This document shows positions 43,900 to 53,147 of a DNA stretch of 64,000 nucleotides, piece after piece. The stretch lies in the NCBI RefSeq assembly GCF_029853675.1, contig NZ_CP122539.1:791001-855000 (forward strand), given 5' to 3'. Numbering within the stretch: position 1 is the stretch's first letter; every line of letters starts with the position of its first letter. Under the pieces are notes generated by a model. The model saw only the letters and a list, made by a program, of their open reading frames with translations. It did not search any database and had not been told where the DNA came from. The DNA comes from Tenacibaculum tangerinum (lineage in GTDB: Bacteria; Bacteroidota; Bacteroidia; Flavobacteriales; Flavobacteriaceae). The position numbers and the translations under genes were made by a program.

Positions 43900-44855
43900 A
43901 TTTCGCTGTTTTCAATTCCTTCTTCTATATCTTGATTCTCTACCATTTCTGGTCTAAACTCTGTCATTTTATCATCATTTAGCTTTTTTGCATATTGATA
44001 ACCAGATTTCCACCATTTCTTCATTTTCTCTTTATCAAAAACTAACGAATTGGTTGTTAATACTGTTGGTGTATAATATAAATTGAGTTTTACATCATGT
44101 TGTTTGGCTGATAATTTTCCAATGGTAATATTGTGCCTTTCTACATTTTCTAGCATAAAATCAAAGGTATCCATCATCAACGAAAAAGGGTTTTTAGCGG
44201 GCAACCTATTCATTTGTGTTACTTCGGTAGCTAAAATAATAGCATCTACCTCTGTGGCTCCTCTAGAAATTGCTTCCCGAATAGGAACTAAACTTCCAAA
44301 ACCTCCATCTGCATACTGACAATAGTCTTTTTCTAACAAACTCATAAAGGGAACATAATTGCACGAACCCCAAATCCAATCGCAAAAATCTTCGTATTCA
44401 CATTCTAAGATAGACTTATACTCAATTTGATTGGCAGTAAGATTAGATACGGTTACGACCACCTCTTTGTTCAACCTTCTAACTTCATCATACATTTCTC
44501 TAGTAATGCTATTACCTATTAGCTTGCGTAAATTCTTACTCTCACCAAAGGTTTTACGACCATTTAAAAAGTTCCAAAAAGTATTTCGATGTCGTATAGA
44601 AACCACTTTTTCTCCGTGTACCGACTTTACTTTGAACGGACTATTGCTAAAAATAGCCTTCTGATCTACCGACGTGTATAATTCTTTCAATTCATCGACT
44701 AATCCCAAAGCTAAATGCGAAACCATCAAACTACCAGTTGAGGTTCCTAAGAGCATATCGTAATCTTTATTTTTATATTTCATCAAATATTGAGCAACTC
44801 CACCTGCAAATGCTCCTTTACTTCCTCCTCCTGAAATTACTAGCGCTTTTTTCAT
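43896..44855 (-). CDS. Patatin-like phospholipase
   Basis: 319 residues with the patatin Ser-Asp dyad: oxyanion loop SGGGSKGAFAGG, nucleophile Ser39 in LLGTSTGSL and the Asp in QYADGGFGSLVPIREA. No signal peptide, so a cytosolic lipid acyl hydrolase. The C-terminal tail is acidic. Co-transcribed with the DUF72 gene. Substrate not readable. Confidence 0.9.
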   Translation of the reverse strand: MKKALVISGGGSKGAFAGGVAQYLMKYKNKDYDMLLGTSTGSLMVSHLALGLVDELKELYTSVDQKAIFSNSPFKVKSVHGEKVVSIRHRNTFWNFLNGRKTFGESKNLRKLIGNSITREMYDEVRRLNKEVVVTVSNLTANQIEYKSILECEYEDFCDWIWGSCNYVPFMSLLEKDYCQYADGGFGSLVPIREAISRGATEVDAIILATEVTQMNRLPAKNPFSLMMDTFDFMLENVERHNITIGKLSAKQHDVKLNLYYTPTVLTTNSLVFDKEKMKKWWKSGYQYAKKLNDDKMTEFRPEMVENQDIEEGIENSEI

Positions 44856-45005
44856 TAATTTACGTTTCGTTTTTCTATTTTTAGTTCTGTAAAAATATCA
44901 AAAATATGAAACCTATATAGGTAAAGTGAACCTTTCTCTACATCTTTACCAATTATTTTACATACTTCGGGTATTTATTCAAATTAAAACTATTAAAACA
45001 TACCA

Positions 45006-46052
45006 ATGAAACAATTAATATCCCTTTTCTTACTCTCTTTAACAATACTTTCTTGCAAAGAAAAAAAGAAAACACTAAGAACTTTTGAAACTATTAATAT
45101 TACCGAGTTTAAACAAGATAGCACCAGTATTAGAGCCATGCTGGCAATAAGCAACGATGAATTGGTTTTTGCTGGTTCCAAAGGAGATATTACCACTACA
45201 AAAGATGGTGGTGCAACATGGCAAACACAAAGTTTAAAGTATAACGATACGATTGTACCGCATTTTAGAAGTATTGCTAAAAATGGTGAACATATTTTTG
45301 CTTTATCAATTGCAAACCCTGCACTATTATATAAAGGAAATCAAAATGCTTATGAATTGGTATATACCGAAGAACATGAAAAAGTATTTTACGATTGTAT
45401 ACAATTTTTTGCTGATGGAAAGCACGGCATCGCTGTTGGAGACCCTACGGAAGATTGTCCATCTATTATACTTACCGCTGATGGAGGCAATACATGGACA
45501 AAGATTCCTTGCTCACAACTTCCTACTTTCGAAGAAGGAGAAGCCTTTTTCGCCGCTAGTAATACCAACATTGCTATCGTAAACAATACTGTTTGGATAG
45601 GCTCTGGAGGCACCAAAGCACGTATTTTAAAATCGACCGATTTTGGCAATACATGGAAGATTTTTGACACGCCTATAGTACAAGGCGACGGACCACAAGG
45701 AATTTATTCTATCGACTTTTACGATGAAAACCATGGAATAGCTATTGGAGGTAACTACTCAAAACCTGAAGACAACTGTGCTAATAAAGCGATTACTACC
45801 GATGGTGGTACAACATGGACACTCGTAGCTGACAATATGAATCCTAATTATAAAAGCTGCGTACAATACGTACCCAATACGAACGGAAAGGAAATTTTTG
45901 CCGTTGGAAAAACCGGAATTTCATTTTCTAACGATGGCGGATATACCTGGAAAGAAGTAAGTAATGAAAGCTACTATGCAATTCAGTTTGTTAATAGCAA
46001 TACTGCTTGGTTATCTGGCCATGAAAAGATTGGTAAGCTAGTTCTTAATTAA
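45006..46052 (+). CDS. Lipoprotein with BNR/YCF48-type propeller repeats
   Basis: 348 residues with lipobox (LLSLTILSCKEKKK) and repeated Asp-box strands such as TTKDGGATWQT, LTADGGNTWTK, TDFGNTWKIF, TTDGGTTWTLV and SNDGGYTWKEV. This gives a six- or seven-bladed beta-propeller, similar to YCF48/HCF136 proteins or sialidase-like folds without catalytic residues visible. Likely exposed at the outer membrane; partner unknown. Confidence 0.88.
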   Translation: MKQLISLFLLSLTILSCKEKKKTLRTFETINITEFKQDSTSIRAMLAISNDELVFAGSKGDITTTKDGGATWQTQSLKYNDTIVPHFRSIAKNGEHIFALSIANPALLYKGNQNAYELVYTEEHEKVFYDCIQFFADGKHGIAVGDPTEDCPSIILTADGGNTWTKIPCSQLPTFEEGEAFFAASNTNIAIVNNTVWIGSGGTKARILKSTDFGNTWKIFDTPIVQGDGPQGIYSIDFYDENHGIAIGGNYSKPEDNCANKAITTDGGTTWTLVADNMNPNYKSCVQYVPNTNGKEIFAVGKTGISFSNDGGYTWKEVSNESYYAIQFVNSNTAWLSGHEKIGKLVLN

Positions 46053-46128
46053 TTCTTAATGTTTTGTTAAAAGAAACTATTTTCCTTTTTAACTCTATAT
46101 TTTTATAGGCGAGTCAACTCAATTTTAC

Positions 46129-49071
46129 ATGAAAAAAATACTATTCTTACTCTTATCATTGTGTATGAGCACTTCTTTTGCACAAGAATACTTCCCTACC
46201 AATACAGGAGTAAAGTCCTCAAAAAACAACCTATACGCATTTACCAATGCTACCATTTATGTGACGCCTACCCAAGTAGTAAAGAAAGGAACACTACTTA
46301 TTAAAGACGGTAAAGTTGTCTCTGTAGGTAAATCGGTTGACATTCCTAAAGAAGCACAGATTATAAATTTAGACGGAAAATCTGTATATCCTTCGTTCGT
46401 AGATGCTTATTCTACTTTTGGCATTGCAACACCTAAACGCGAAAGCAGTCGCAGCAGAAGACCCCAATACGACGCTGGTAGAAAAGGATATTATTGGAAC
46501 GACCATATTCGTCCGGATGTAGACGCTGCTACCGAATTCAATTTTGATGCTAAAAAAGCCAAAGAATTATTATCATTAGGTTTCGGTGCTGTTAATACGC
46601 ATGTAGAAGATGGTATTATGCAAGGTAACGGAATTTTGGTTGCTTTAAACCCACATAGTTCTGATGCCTACAGAATATTAGATAAACAATCAGGAAACTA
46701 TTTATCGTTTACTAAAAGTGCTAAAACACGTCAAAGCTACCCTACTTCACGTATGGGCGCCATGGCATTGTTACGTCAAACTTATTTAGATGCCGACTGG
46801 TATGCCAAAGGAAATGCTAAAAACACCGATTTGGCTTTAGAAGCACTACAAAATAAAAAAGAACTACCTCAAATATTTAATGCGGGTGGATATCTAGACA
46901 ATATGCGTGCTGATAAAATTGGGGATGAATTCGGAATTCAGTATACCATTCTAGGAGGAGGAAATGAGTATGAAAGAATCAACGATATCAAAGCAACCAA
47001 TGCTACCTACATTCTTCCTATTGATTTTAGAAACGCTTACGATGTATCGAATTCTTTCTTAGCCGATAAAATTGCGTTGAGTGATATGCGTGCTTGGAAT
47101 CAAGAACCAGCAAATCCATCAATATTTGCAAAAAACAAGATTCCTTTTGCCCTGACTACCTACAAATTAAAGAAGACAAAAGAGTTTCATAGCAACCTTC
47201 AAAAAGCCATTGGTTACGGATTAGATACAACTACTGCCTTAGAAGCCCTAACAACAGTACCTGCTCAAATTTTAAAGAATGATAAAATAGGAAATTTGAA
47301 AGCAGGGAGTCATGCAAACTTCTTAATTACCTCTGGTGATATTTTTGACAAGCAAACTACCCTGTATGAAAACTGGGTGCAAGGTGCAAAAAACACCATC
47401 AATTCAATGGATATCAAAGATATTACAGGTAAGTATACCCTAACAGTGAACGGGAAATCGTATGATATGACCATTAAGGGTACAGGAGCTAAACAAACCG
47501 CAGAAATTAAAAAAGAAGATACCAAAATTAAGTCCAATTTTTCTTTTGCCAACGATTGGTTGCACATTACATTAAGAGAAGAAGATAACTTTACCCGTTT
47601 AACAGGTCAAGTTGATGATAAACAACTCAAGGGTACTGCAATTGACAATGATGGAAATGAAAGTAAGTGGAATGCTATTTTTATGGGAAAAAATGATACC
47701 GATAAGAAAGATGACAAGAAAAAAGACAATACTCCTAAAGTAGTACCGGTTACCTATCCGAACATCGGATTTGGAAATGTTGTTCAACCTCAAAAAGAGA
47801 CTATTTTAATTAAAAATGCCACGGTTTGGACTTCTGAGAACAAGGAAGTGTTCAACAATACCGATGTATTGATTAAAAATGGAAAAATAGCCCAAATAGG
47901 TACCAACCTATCTTCTAGAGGTGCAACAATTATCGACGGAACGGGTAAGTATGTAACCGCAGGTATTATTGATGAACACTCACATATTGCCGCTTCTGCT
48001 ATTAACGAATCTGGTCATAACTCGTCTGCTGAGGTAACTATTGAAGACGTTGTAGACCCTAGCGATGTAAACATCTACAGAAATCTTGCAGGAGGTGTTA
48101 CCTCTATTCAAATACTACACGGTTCTGCAAACCCAATTGGTGGACGTTCAGCAATTGTCAAACTAAAATGGGGAGAGAATGCCGACGGAATGTTATACAA
48201 TAATACCCCAAAATTTATCAAATTCGCCTTAGGAGAAAACGTAAAACAATCGAACTGGGGAGAAATGAACACCGTTCGTTTTCCGCAAACACGTATGGGA
48301 GTAGAACAGGTATATATAGACTACTTCCAAAGAGCCAAAGAATACGACGCAAAAAAGAAAAGCGGACAACCGTATCGTAAAGATATTGAGTTAGAAACTT
48401 TGGCGGAAATTTTAAATAAAGAACGCTTTATTTCTTGTCACTCGTACGTACAATCAGAAATCAATATGTTAATGAAGGTGGCAGAACAATTCAACTTTAA
48501 CATCAACACATTTACACATATTTTAGAAGGTTATAAAGTAGCCGATAAAATGAAAGAACACGGAGCTGGTGGTTCAACGTTTTCAGATTGGTGGGCGTAC
48601 AAATATGAGGTGAACGATGCCATTCCTTACAACGCAGCAATTATGCACAATCAAGGAGTTACTGTTGCTATTAATTCAGACGATGCAGAAATGTCTCGCA
48701 GACTGAATCAAGAAGCCGCTAAACTCATTAAATACGGAGGTTTAAGCGAACAAGAAGCCTGGGCTACCGTAACCATCAACCCTGCCAAACTATTACACCT
48801 AAACGACCGTACAGGAAGTATTAAAGTAGGTAAAGACGCTGATGTGGTTGTATGGAGCGGAAATCCACTTTCCATCTATTCTAAAGCAGAAAAAACTATT
48901 ATTGACGGAGCTATTTATTTTGATATTGAAAAAGACTTAGAAAAACGTACAGCGATAAAAGCAGAACGTGCCAAGCTAATCAATATGATGTTACAAGAGA
49001 AGATTAAAGGAGGCAAAACACAAGCTCCTAAAAAGAAAACTCAAAAATTATTTCACTGTGATACAGAATAG
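46129..49071 (+). CDS. Exported tandem amidohydrolase-family protein
   Basis: 980 residues with a signal peptide (FLLLSLCMSTSFAQ). Residues about 25-440 form one amidohydrolase-like domain in which the metal-binding HxH is missing (YPSFVDAYSTFGIATP). A linker of about 120 residues follows (DTDKKDDKKKDN). Residues about 560-970 form a second amidohydrolase domain with intact HxH (IIDEHSHIAASAI), downstream HSYVQSEINM, HILEG and the late Asp in AINSDDAEMSRR. Only the second half appears able to bind metal. It belongs to the imidazolonepropionase-like group. Substrate unknown. Directly followed by a related gene. Confidence 0.87.
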   Translation: MKKILFLLLSLCMSTSFAQEYFPTNTGVKSSKNNLYAFTNATIYVTPTQVVKKGTLLIKDGKVVSVGKSVDIPKEAQIINLDGKSVYPSFVDAYSTFGIATPKRESSRSRRPQYDAGRKGYYWNDHIRPDVDAATEFNFDAKKAKELLSLGFGAVNTHVEDGIMQGNGILVALNPHSSDAYRILDKQSGNYLSFTKSAKTRQSYPTSRMGAMALLRQTYLDADWYAKGNAKNTDLALEALQNKKELPQIFNAGGYLDNMRADKIGDEFGIQYTILGGGNEYERINDIKATNATYILPIDFRNAYDVSNSFLADKIALSDMRAWNQEPANPSIFAKNKIPFALTTYKLKKTKEFHSNLQKAIGYGLDTTTALEALTTVPAQILKNDKIGNLKAGSHANFLITSGDIFDKQTTLYENWVQGAKNTINSMDIKDITGKYTLTVNGKSYDMTIKGTGAKQTAEIKKEDTKIKSNFSFANDWLHITLREEDNFTRLTGQVDDKQLKGTAIDNDGNESKWNAIFMGKNDTDKKDDKKKDNTPKVVPVTYPNIGFGNVVQPQKETILIKNATVWTSENKEVFNNTDVLIKNGKIAQIGTNLSSRGATIIDGTGKYVTAGIIDEHSHIAASAINESGHNSSAEVTIEDVVDPSDVNIYRNLAGGVTSIQILHGSANPIGGRSAIVKLKWGENADGMLYNNTPKFIKFALGENVKQSNWGEMNTVRFPQTRMGVEQVYIDYFQRAKEYDAKKKSGQPYRKDIELETLAEILNKERFISCHSYVQSEINMLMKVAEQFNFNINTFTHILEGYKVADKMKEHGAGGSTFSDWWAYKYEVNDAIPYNAAIMHNQGVTVAINSDDAEMSRRLNQEAAKLIKYGGLSEQEAWATVTINPAKLLHLNDRTGSIKVGKDADVVVWSGNPLSIYSKAEKTIIDGAIYFDIEKDLEKRTAIKAERAKLINMMLQEKIKGGKTQAPKKKTQKLFHCDTE

Positions 49072-49090
49072 AAACTTAACAATACATAAC

Positions 49091-50392
49091 ATGAAAATTA
49101 AATACATATACAGTTTAGTAGTAGGTTTCTTATTCTTAGGAAACACGATTGCGCAACAAACACCCGCACCCAAACAAACGCAAGCTTATAGTATTGAAGG
49201 TGCCACAGCACATTTAGGAAACGGAAAAGTGATTGAAAACTCTTTAATCATGTTCTCTAACGGAAAAATTGACTTCGTAGGAAGTGCCAATATGAGAATA
49301 GCCAGAAAAGGTACTGTGATCAATGCCAAAGGAAAACACATATACCCAGGATTCATTGCAGCAAACACCTCTTTAGGTTTAGCTGAAATTGATGCGGTAC
49401 GTGCCACCATCGATGATGATGAGGTAGGTGCTATGCTACCCCACATCCGTAGTATTATAGCCTATAATGCCGAAAGTAAAGTAGTAGAAACTATGCGACC
49501 TAACGGAGTGTTCATGGCTCAAATTGCTCCACGTGGTGGTGTTATTTCTGGTACCTCTTCTGTGGTACAATTAGATGCTTGGAACTGGGAAGATGCTACT
49601 ATCAAAACCGATGATGGTGTTCACATGAACTGGCCTCAAGTATTTTCTAGAGGTCGTTGGTGGATGGGTGAAGATCCAGGATTAAAACCTAACAAAAACT
49701 ATCAAAAAAGCATTGATAACCTTAAAGAATTTTTCGCTAATGCAAAAAGCTACCTAGCAGGTAACAAAACACCTAAAAACTTACCATACGAAGCTTTACA
49801 AGGAGTTTTAAACGGTACACAAAAAATGTTTGTGCACGTATCGGGAGAAAAAGCAATTACTGACGCTGTGACTACTTGTAAAGAAGTAGGCGTTAAAAAC
49901 ATCGTGATTGTTCGCGGACGAGAAGCTGAAAAAGTAGCGACCCTATTAAAAGCAAACAATATACCTGTTATTTTAGAACGTGCGCATCGCTTACCCAATA
50001 GTGAAGATACCGATTACGACAAACCCTTTCGTGCGGCAAAAATATTAACCGATGCGGGTATTTTAGTGGGCTTAGGTATGGAAGGAGACATGGAACGTAT
50101 GAGTACACGTAACTTACCTTTTTACGCTGGAACTCATGCTGCTTACGGATTGGGTAAAGAGAAAGCCTTACAATTAATTACCCAAAACAATGCTAAAATT
50201 TTAGGTATTGACGACATGGTAGGAACCTTAGAAGTTGGTAAAGACGCTACCCTATTTGTTTCTGAAGGCGATGCCTTAGATATGCGCACCAATAGTTTAA
50301 ACGATGCTTTTATACAAGGAAGAAAAATCAGCCTAGAATCACATCAAACAAAATTATGGAAGCGTTATGCTAATAAGTATAAAAACCAGTAG
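49091..50392 (+). CDS. Exported amidohydrolase-family protein lacking the metal-binding HxH
   Basis: 434 residues with signal peptide (YSLVVGFLFLGNTIAQ). It starts at MKIKYIYSLV; a longer frame reaches back into the previous gene. The fold follows the amidohydrolase family (ATAHLGNGKVIENSLIMF, then GKHIYPGFIAANTSLGLAEI), but the HxH position is occupied by AAN. It is therefore probably a non-catalytic partner or subunit of the 980-residue protein upstream, 19 bases away. Confidence 0.85.
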   Translation: MKIKYIYSLVVGFLFLGNTIAQQTPAPKQTQAYSIEGATAHLGNGKVIENSLIMFSNGKIDFVGSANMRIARKGTVINAKGKHIYPGFIAANTSLGLAEIDAVRATIDDDEVGAMLPHIRSIIAYNAESKVVETMRPNGVFMAQIAPRGGVISGTSSVVQLDAWNWEDATIKTDDGVHMNWPQVFSRGRWWMGEDPGLKPNKNYQKSIDNLKEFFANAKSYLAGNKTPKNLPYEALQGVLNGTQKMFVHVSGEKAITDAVTTCKEVGVKNIVIVRGREAEKVATLLKANNIPVILERAHRLPNSEDTDYDKPFRAAKILTDAGILVGLGMEGDMERMSTRNLPFYAGTHAAYGLGKEKALQLITQNNAKILGIDDMVGTLEVGKDATLFVSEGDALDMRTNSLNDAFIQGRKISLESHQTKLWKRYANKYKNQ

Positions 50393-50410
50393 AATGTCTT
50401 TCTAAACTAA

Positions 50411-50510
50411 GAGATAGTCACGTCATTATCATTCCTCGCTATGACAACAATTTTAACGTCATTCCGAGGAGTTTGTTGAGCGAAGTCGAAACAATGACAA
50501 AGGAATCTCT
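50411..50510. repeat. Flavobacterial extragenic repeat (GTCATTCCGAGG type)
   Basis: Contains CGTCATTCCGAGGAGTTTG and GAGCGAAGTCGAAACAATGA followed by GGAATCTC, preceded by a degenerate reverse copy (GAGATAGTCACGTCATTATC). This type of sequence is scattered between genes in many Bacteroidetes. Confidence 0.6.
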
Positions 50511-50530
50511 TCAATTTAATAAACTATTAA

Positions 50531-50562
50531 ACATCATTCTTTTACTAGGATGATGTTTTTTT
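50531..50562 (+). terminator. Terminator of the amidohydrolase operon
   Basis: ACATCAT and ATGATGT form a 7-bp stem around a 12-base loop, followed by T7. Confidence 0.75.
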
Positions 50563-50576
50563 ATAAAACAGAATAG

Positions 50577-50584
50577 TACTTTTG
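50577..50584 (+). promoter_or_regulatory. Candidate -7 box for the RNA methyltransferase
   Basis: TACTTTTG fits TAnnTTTG, 20 bases before the ATG and directly after the previous terminator. Confidence 0.5.
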
Positions 50585-50603
50585 TATTCAGATATTACAG
50601 TCG

Positions 50604-51395
50604 ATGAAACAAATTAGCAGTACACAAAACACCTACATAAAAGAACTTTTAAAACTTCAAGAAAAATCTAGAGAACGCAAGAAAAAAGGGCTGTTTTTAG
50701 TAGAAGGACAGCGTGAAATTTCGTTGGTGCGTAAAGGAGGCTATGAAATAGATACCCTACTGTTTGTTGCTGATATGATTACTGATGAAAGTACAAACAA
50801 AATTCTAAATAAGGCTTCCAACCTTATAGAAATAACAAAAGAAGTTTACCAAAAACTTGCCTATCGCGATACTACCGAAGGAATTATTGCCGTAGTGAAA
50901 GCTAAAAACTTCGATATAGACGCTATTGAATTCAACACCACTACTCCACTGGTATTGGTAATGGAAGGCATTGAAAAACCAGGGAATATTGGTGCTATGT
51001 TACGAACTGCCGATGCTGCTAAGGTAGATGCTGTTTTTATCGCCAATCCAAAAACAGACGTATTCAATCCGAACATTATACGCTCTAGCGTAGGCTGTGT
51101 CTTTACCAACCAGATTGGTGTAGGCACTTCTGAAGACATCGTAACATACTTGCAAAAGCGCCACATCAATATTTATAGTGCTACCCTACAAAACTCAAAC
51201 CAATACCACAAAAACGACTATACCAAAGCTACTGCTTTGGTCGTTGGAACTGAAGCTACAGGACTAACACAAATTTGGCGAGACCAAGCCACTCAGAATA
51301 TCCATATTCCTATGCAAGGTGAAATAGACTCGATGAATGTGTCGGTAGCCGCAGCTATTTTAACGTTTGAAGCCAAACGACAACGAGGATTTTAA
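50604..51395 (+). CDS. TrmH/SpoU-family 2'-O-ribose RNA methyltransferase
   Basis: SAM-dependent ribose methylation of rRNA or tRNA. It has an N-terminal substrate-binding domain (KSRERKKKGLFLVEGQREIS) and a SPOUT knot domain with the three motifs EGIEKPGNIGAMLRTADA, VFNPNIIRSSVG and MNVSVAAAILTFEAKRQR. The 263 residues are the common RlmB/TsnR-like size. The exact nucleotide target is not evident. It is the last core gene before the accessory array. Confidence 0.92.
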   Translation: MKQISSTQNTYIKELLKLQEKSRERKKKGLFLVEGQREISLVRKGGYEIDTLLFVADMITDESTNKILNKASNLIEITKEVYQKLAYRDTTEGIIAVVKAKNFDIDAIEFNTTTPLVLVMEGIEKPGNIGAMLRTADAAKVDAVFIANPKTDVFNPNIIRSSVGCVFTNQIGVGTSEDIVTYLQKRHINIYSATLQNSNQYHKNDYTKATALVVGTEATGLTQIWRDQATQNIHIPMQGEIDSMNVSVAAAILTFEAKRQRGF

Positions 51396-51538
51396 AAAGC
51401 CACTACTTTTTTTACTAAAACCATTTACACATCTAAATCATATAATTTGATGTCTATGTTTTATATATTAATTGTATTATTTGTATTCATTAAATGGTTA
51501 TTTTTATAGAACTAAAATAGATTGTAAAATTGAAAAAG

Positions 51539-51901
51539 ATGAAAAAAGAAACCATTACTATTTCATTCAAAAGATATAAAGGAAAAGATAGTCTTATGTA
51601 TAGCGCAGAAAGTGTAAGACAGTTTTTAAAAAGAAGTGCAAAATTAGCAAGCATAAATAAAACAGTTACACCACACAACTTAGGACATAGCTATGCAACT
51701 CATTTATTAGAAAATGGAGTGGATATAAGATATAAACAATCATTATTAGGTCATGCAAAACCTGAAACAACAATGATTTATACACATGTACAAAGAAAAG
51801 ATTTATTAGAAATTACAAACCCACTTGACTCAGCTTTGAAGAAAATTCAAAAAGACTATAATAACAACCTTAATGTTCTTTTATCCCGAAATATTACCTA
51901 A
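51539..51901 (+). pseudogene. C-terminal fragment of an IntI/Xer-like tyrosine recombinase, inactive
   Basis: Only the last third of a tyrosine recombinase remains. [20 protein letters not shown] leads to [20 protein letters not shown], then [17 protein letters not shown] and a tail with NPLDSALKK. The catalytic HxxR box has Gly where Arg belongs (HNLGH), while the later His and the Tyr nucleophile region are present. The N-terminal core-binding domain and first Arg are missing. The ending TTMIYTHV followed by PLD is shared with integron integrases and with flavobacterial relatives. It stands at the left end of the one-orientation gene array. Confidence 0.75.
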
Positions 51902-51916
51902 ATAAACCATATATTT

Positions 51917-51975
51917 GTTTGTATATAACAAGTTGTGGTGCATTTTAACGCAACGTTTTGCATAAAAAAGCATCT
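51917..51975. repeat. Right-arm-like boundary sequence ahead of the first cargo gene
   Basis: GTATATAACAAGTTGTGGTG (51921-51940) carries the GTTGTnn site seen in the right arms of later boundaries, placed about 60 bases before the first cargo start. A full left arm is not seen. Confidence 0.4.
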
Positions 51976-51993
51976 AATGAAAAAGGGAAAATT

Positions 51994-52374
51994 ATGAAAA
52001 CAAAAATTTTAATTTTAATCGGAATAATAATTATGGCTTTTGCTTGTAATAATGATGATGACTCTACTGAGCCAAATTTTGAAGGACAATACATTGGAAC
52101 TTTTGAAAGAAACGGAATGATATCAAAAGTTGAACTTAATTTTAATAAGGGAAATTTTTCTGGAGAAAGCGATAGAATTAATTTTCCAGCTATATACTTT
52201 GGATCCTTTTCAGTCCAAAACAACACTCTGAATTTTGATAATAAACAACTCATTATAACAACTGAATTTGACCCAAATCTTGTGTTAAATGGAATCTGGA
52301 AATATCAAATTAACGATAACACATTAAATATGACAAACTCTATAGGAGATGTTTATATTTTGACAAAAGAATAA
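51994..52374 (+). CDS. Small lipoprotein cargo gene, function unknown
   Basis: 126 residues with lipobox (IIIMAFACNNDDD) followed by an acidic linker and a beta-rich domain (GQYIGTFERNGMISKVELNF) of lipocalin-like or DUF-type pattern. I start at MKTKILILIG because earlier in-frame starts lack a signal. First cargo gene of the array, directly after the recombinase remnant. Confidence 0.75.
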   Translation: MKTKILILIGIIIMAFACNNDDDSTEPNFEGQYIGTFERNGMISKVELNFNKGNFSGESDRINFPAIYFGSFSVQNNTLNFDNKQLIITTEFDPNLVLNGIWKYQINDNTLNMTNSIGDVYILTKE

Positions 52375-52396
52375 AAACGCACTACAACACCGGTAG

Positions 52397-52925
52397 CTGA
52401 TGCACAACCCCCAAATTTCAAAAAACGGATTTCCTTTTAAAGCTATGTAAGGGTTGTATTTAGAACGAAGCCAAAATTTTAACTCCTTATTTTGCTTTTT
52501 TTCTGAGCTTAAAACGAAATTTATTAAGTTATATCGTACGTTTTTTAACCAAAACACAAAAGCAACCGCTTTGGCCTTAGTTTTAGTAGGTTTACCCAAG
52601 AATTTTAATAGTTTTTTAATGTTGTATGCAGCCCCCGCCATGGGCATGCAATTATTCGCCCCATCAATACCCCTAACATTTACTTTGCGTAAGCCTATAT
52701 ACTGTGTGAGGGTTCCAAAAACAGGCTCCACAATTTAATCTACGATAAAAATTTTCTTGCGGTACATGCGCACTCAACTGAAAGGAAGTGAACAGTTTTT
52801 CTTGATGCGTTTTTTTGCCTTGCATAATTAAATATACGATTTATATATTTGAAAAACAATAACTTAACACAAAAAACCTCTTCCATATTGTAAAAAATAA
52901 ATCGTATATTGGGGTTGTGCAACAG
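52397..52925 (-). mobile_element. Internally deleted IS1182-like element with both ends (remnant 1)
   Basis: Both terminal repeats are present: CTGATGCACAACCCC (52397-52411) and GGGGTTGTGCAACAG (52911-52925), 14 of 15 paired. Between them on the minus strand lie only the transposase N-terminus (ATG at about 52826: MQGKKTHQEKLFTSFQLSAH) and, after a deletion, its C-terminus (VEPVFGTLTQYIGLRKVNVR onward). At 529 bp it is a non-autonomous, MITE-like derivative. It lies in the left arm of a cassette boundary. Confidence 0.8.
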
Positions 52926-52932
52926 GCACACT

Positions 52933-53117
52933 GTATATAGCAAATAGGGCGTTCGGTGGTTTACGAAAGTTCAGTGATATTTACCAACACCGCCAAATCG
53001 TTGATTTGGCTTTTAAAAATGAATAAATTAAAAACAAAATACAACGCTTTGGCTCAGAGCAAATTTGAAAGTTTATCGCTTTCTACTGCCCTACTTGCCA
53101 TATACTAACCGTTAGCG
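52933..53117. repeat. Cassette-boundary palindrome A
   Basis: GTATATAGCAAATAGGGC (52933-52950) pairs with GCCCTACTTGCCATATAC (53088-53105) at 16 of 18 positions. A second perfect hairpin, GCCAAATC/GATTTGGC, lies inside. The right end reads AACCGTTAGCGGCAAC and is followed by the next start codon after about 30 bases. The left outer site was split from the previous gene by the IS1182 remnant. Confidence 0.75.
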
Positions 53118-53147
53118 GCAACTTGAGAAAAAAACTCGAAAACAGAA

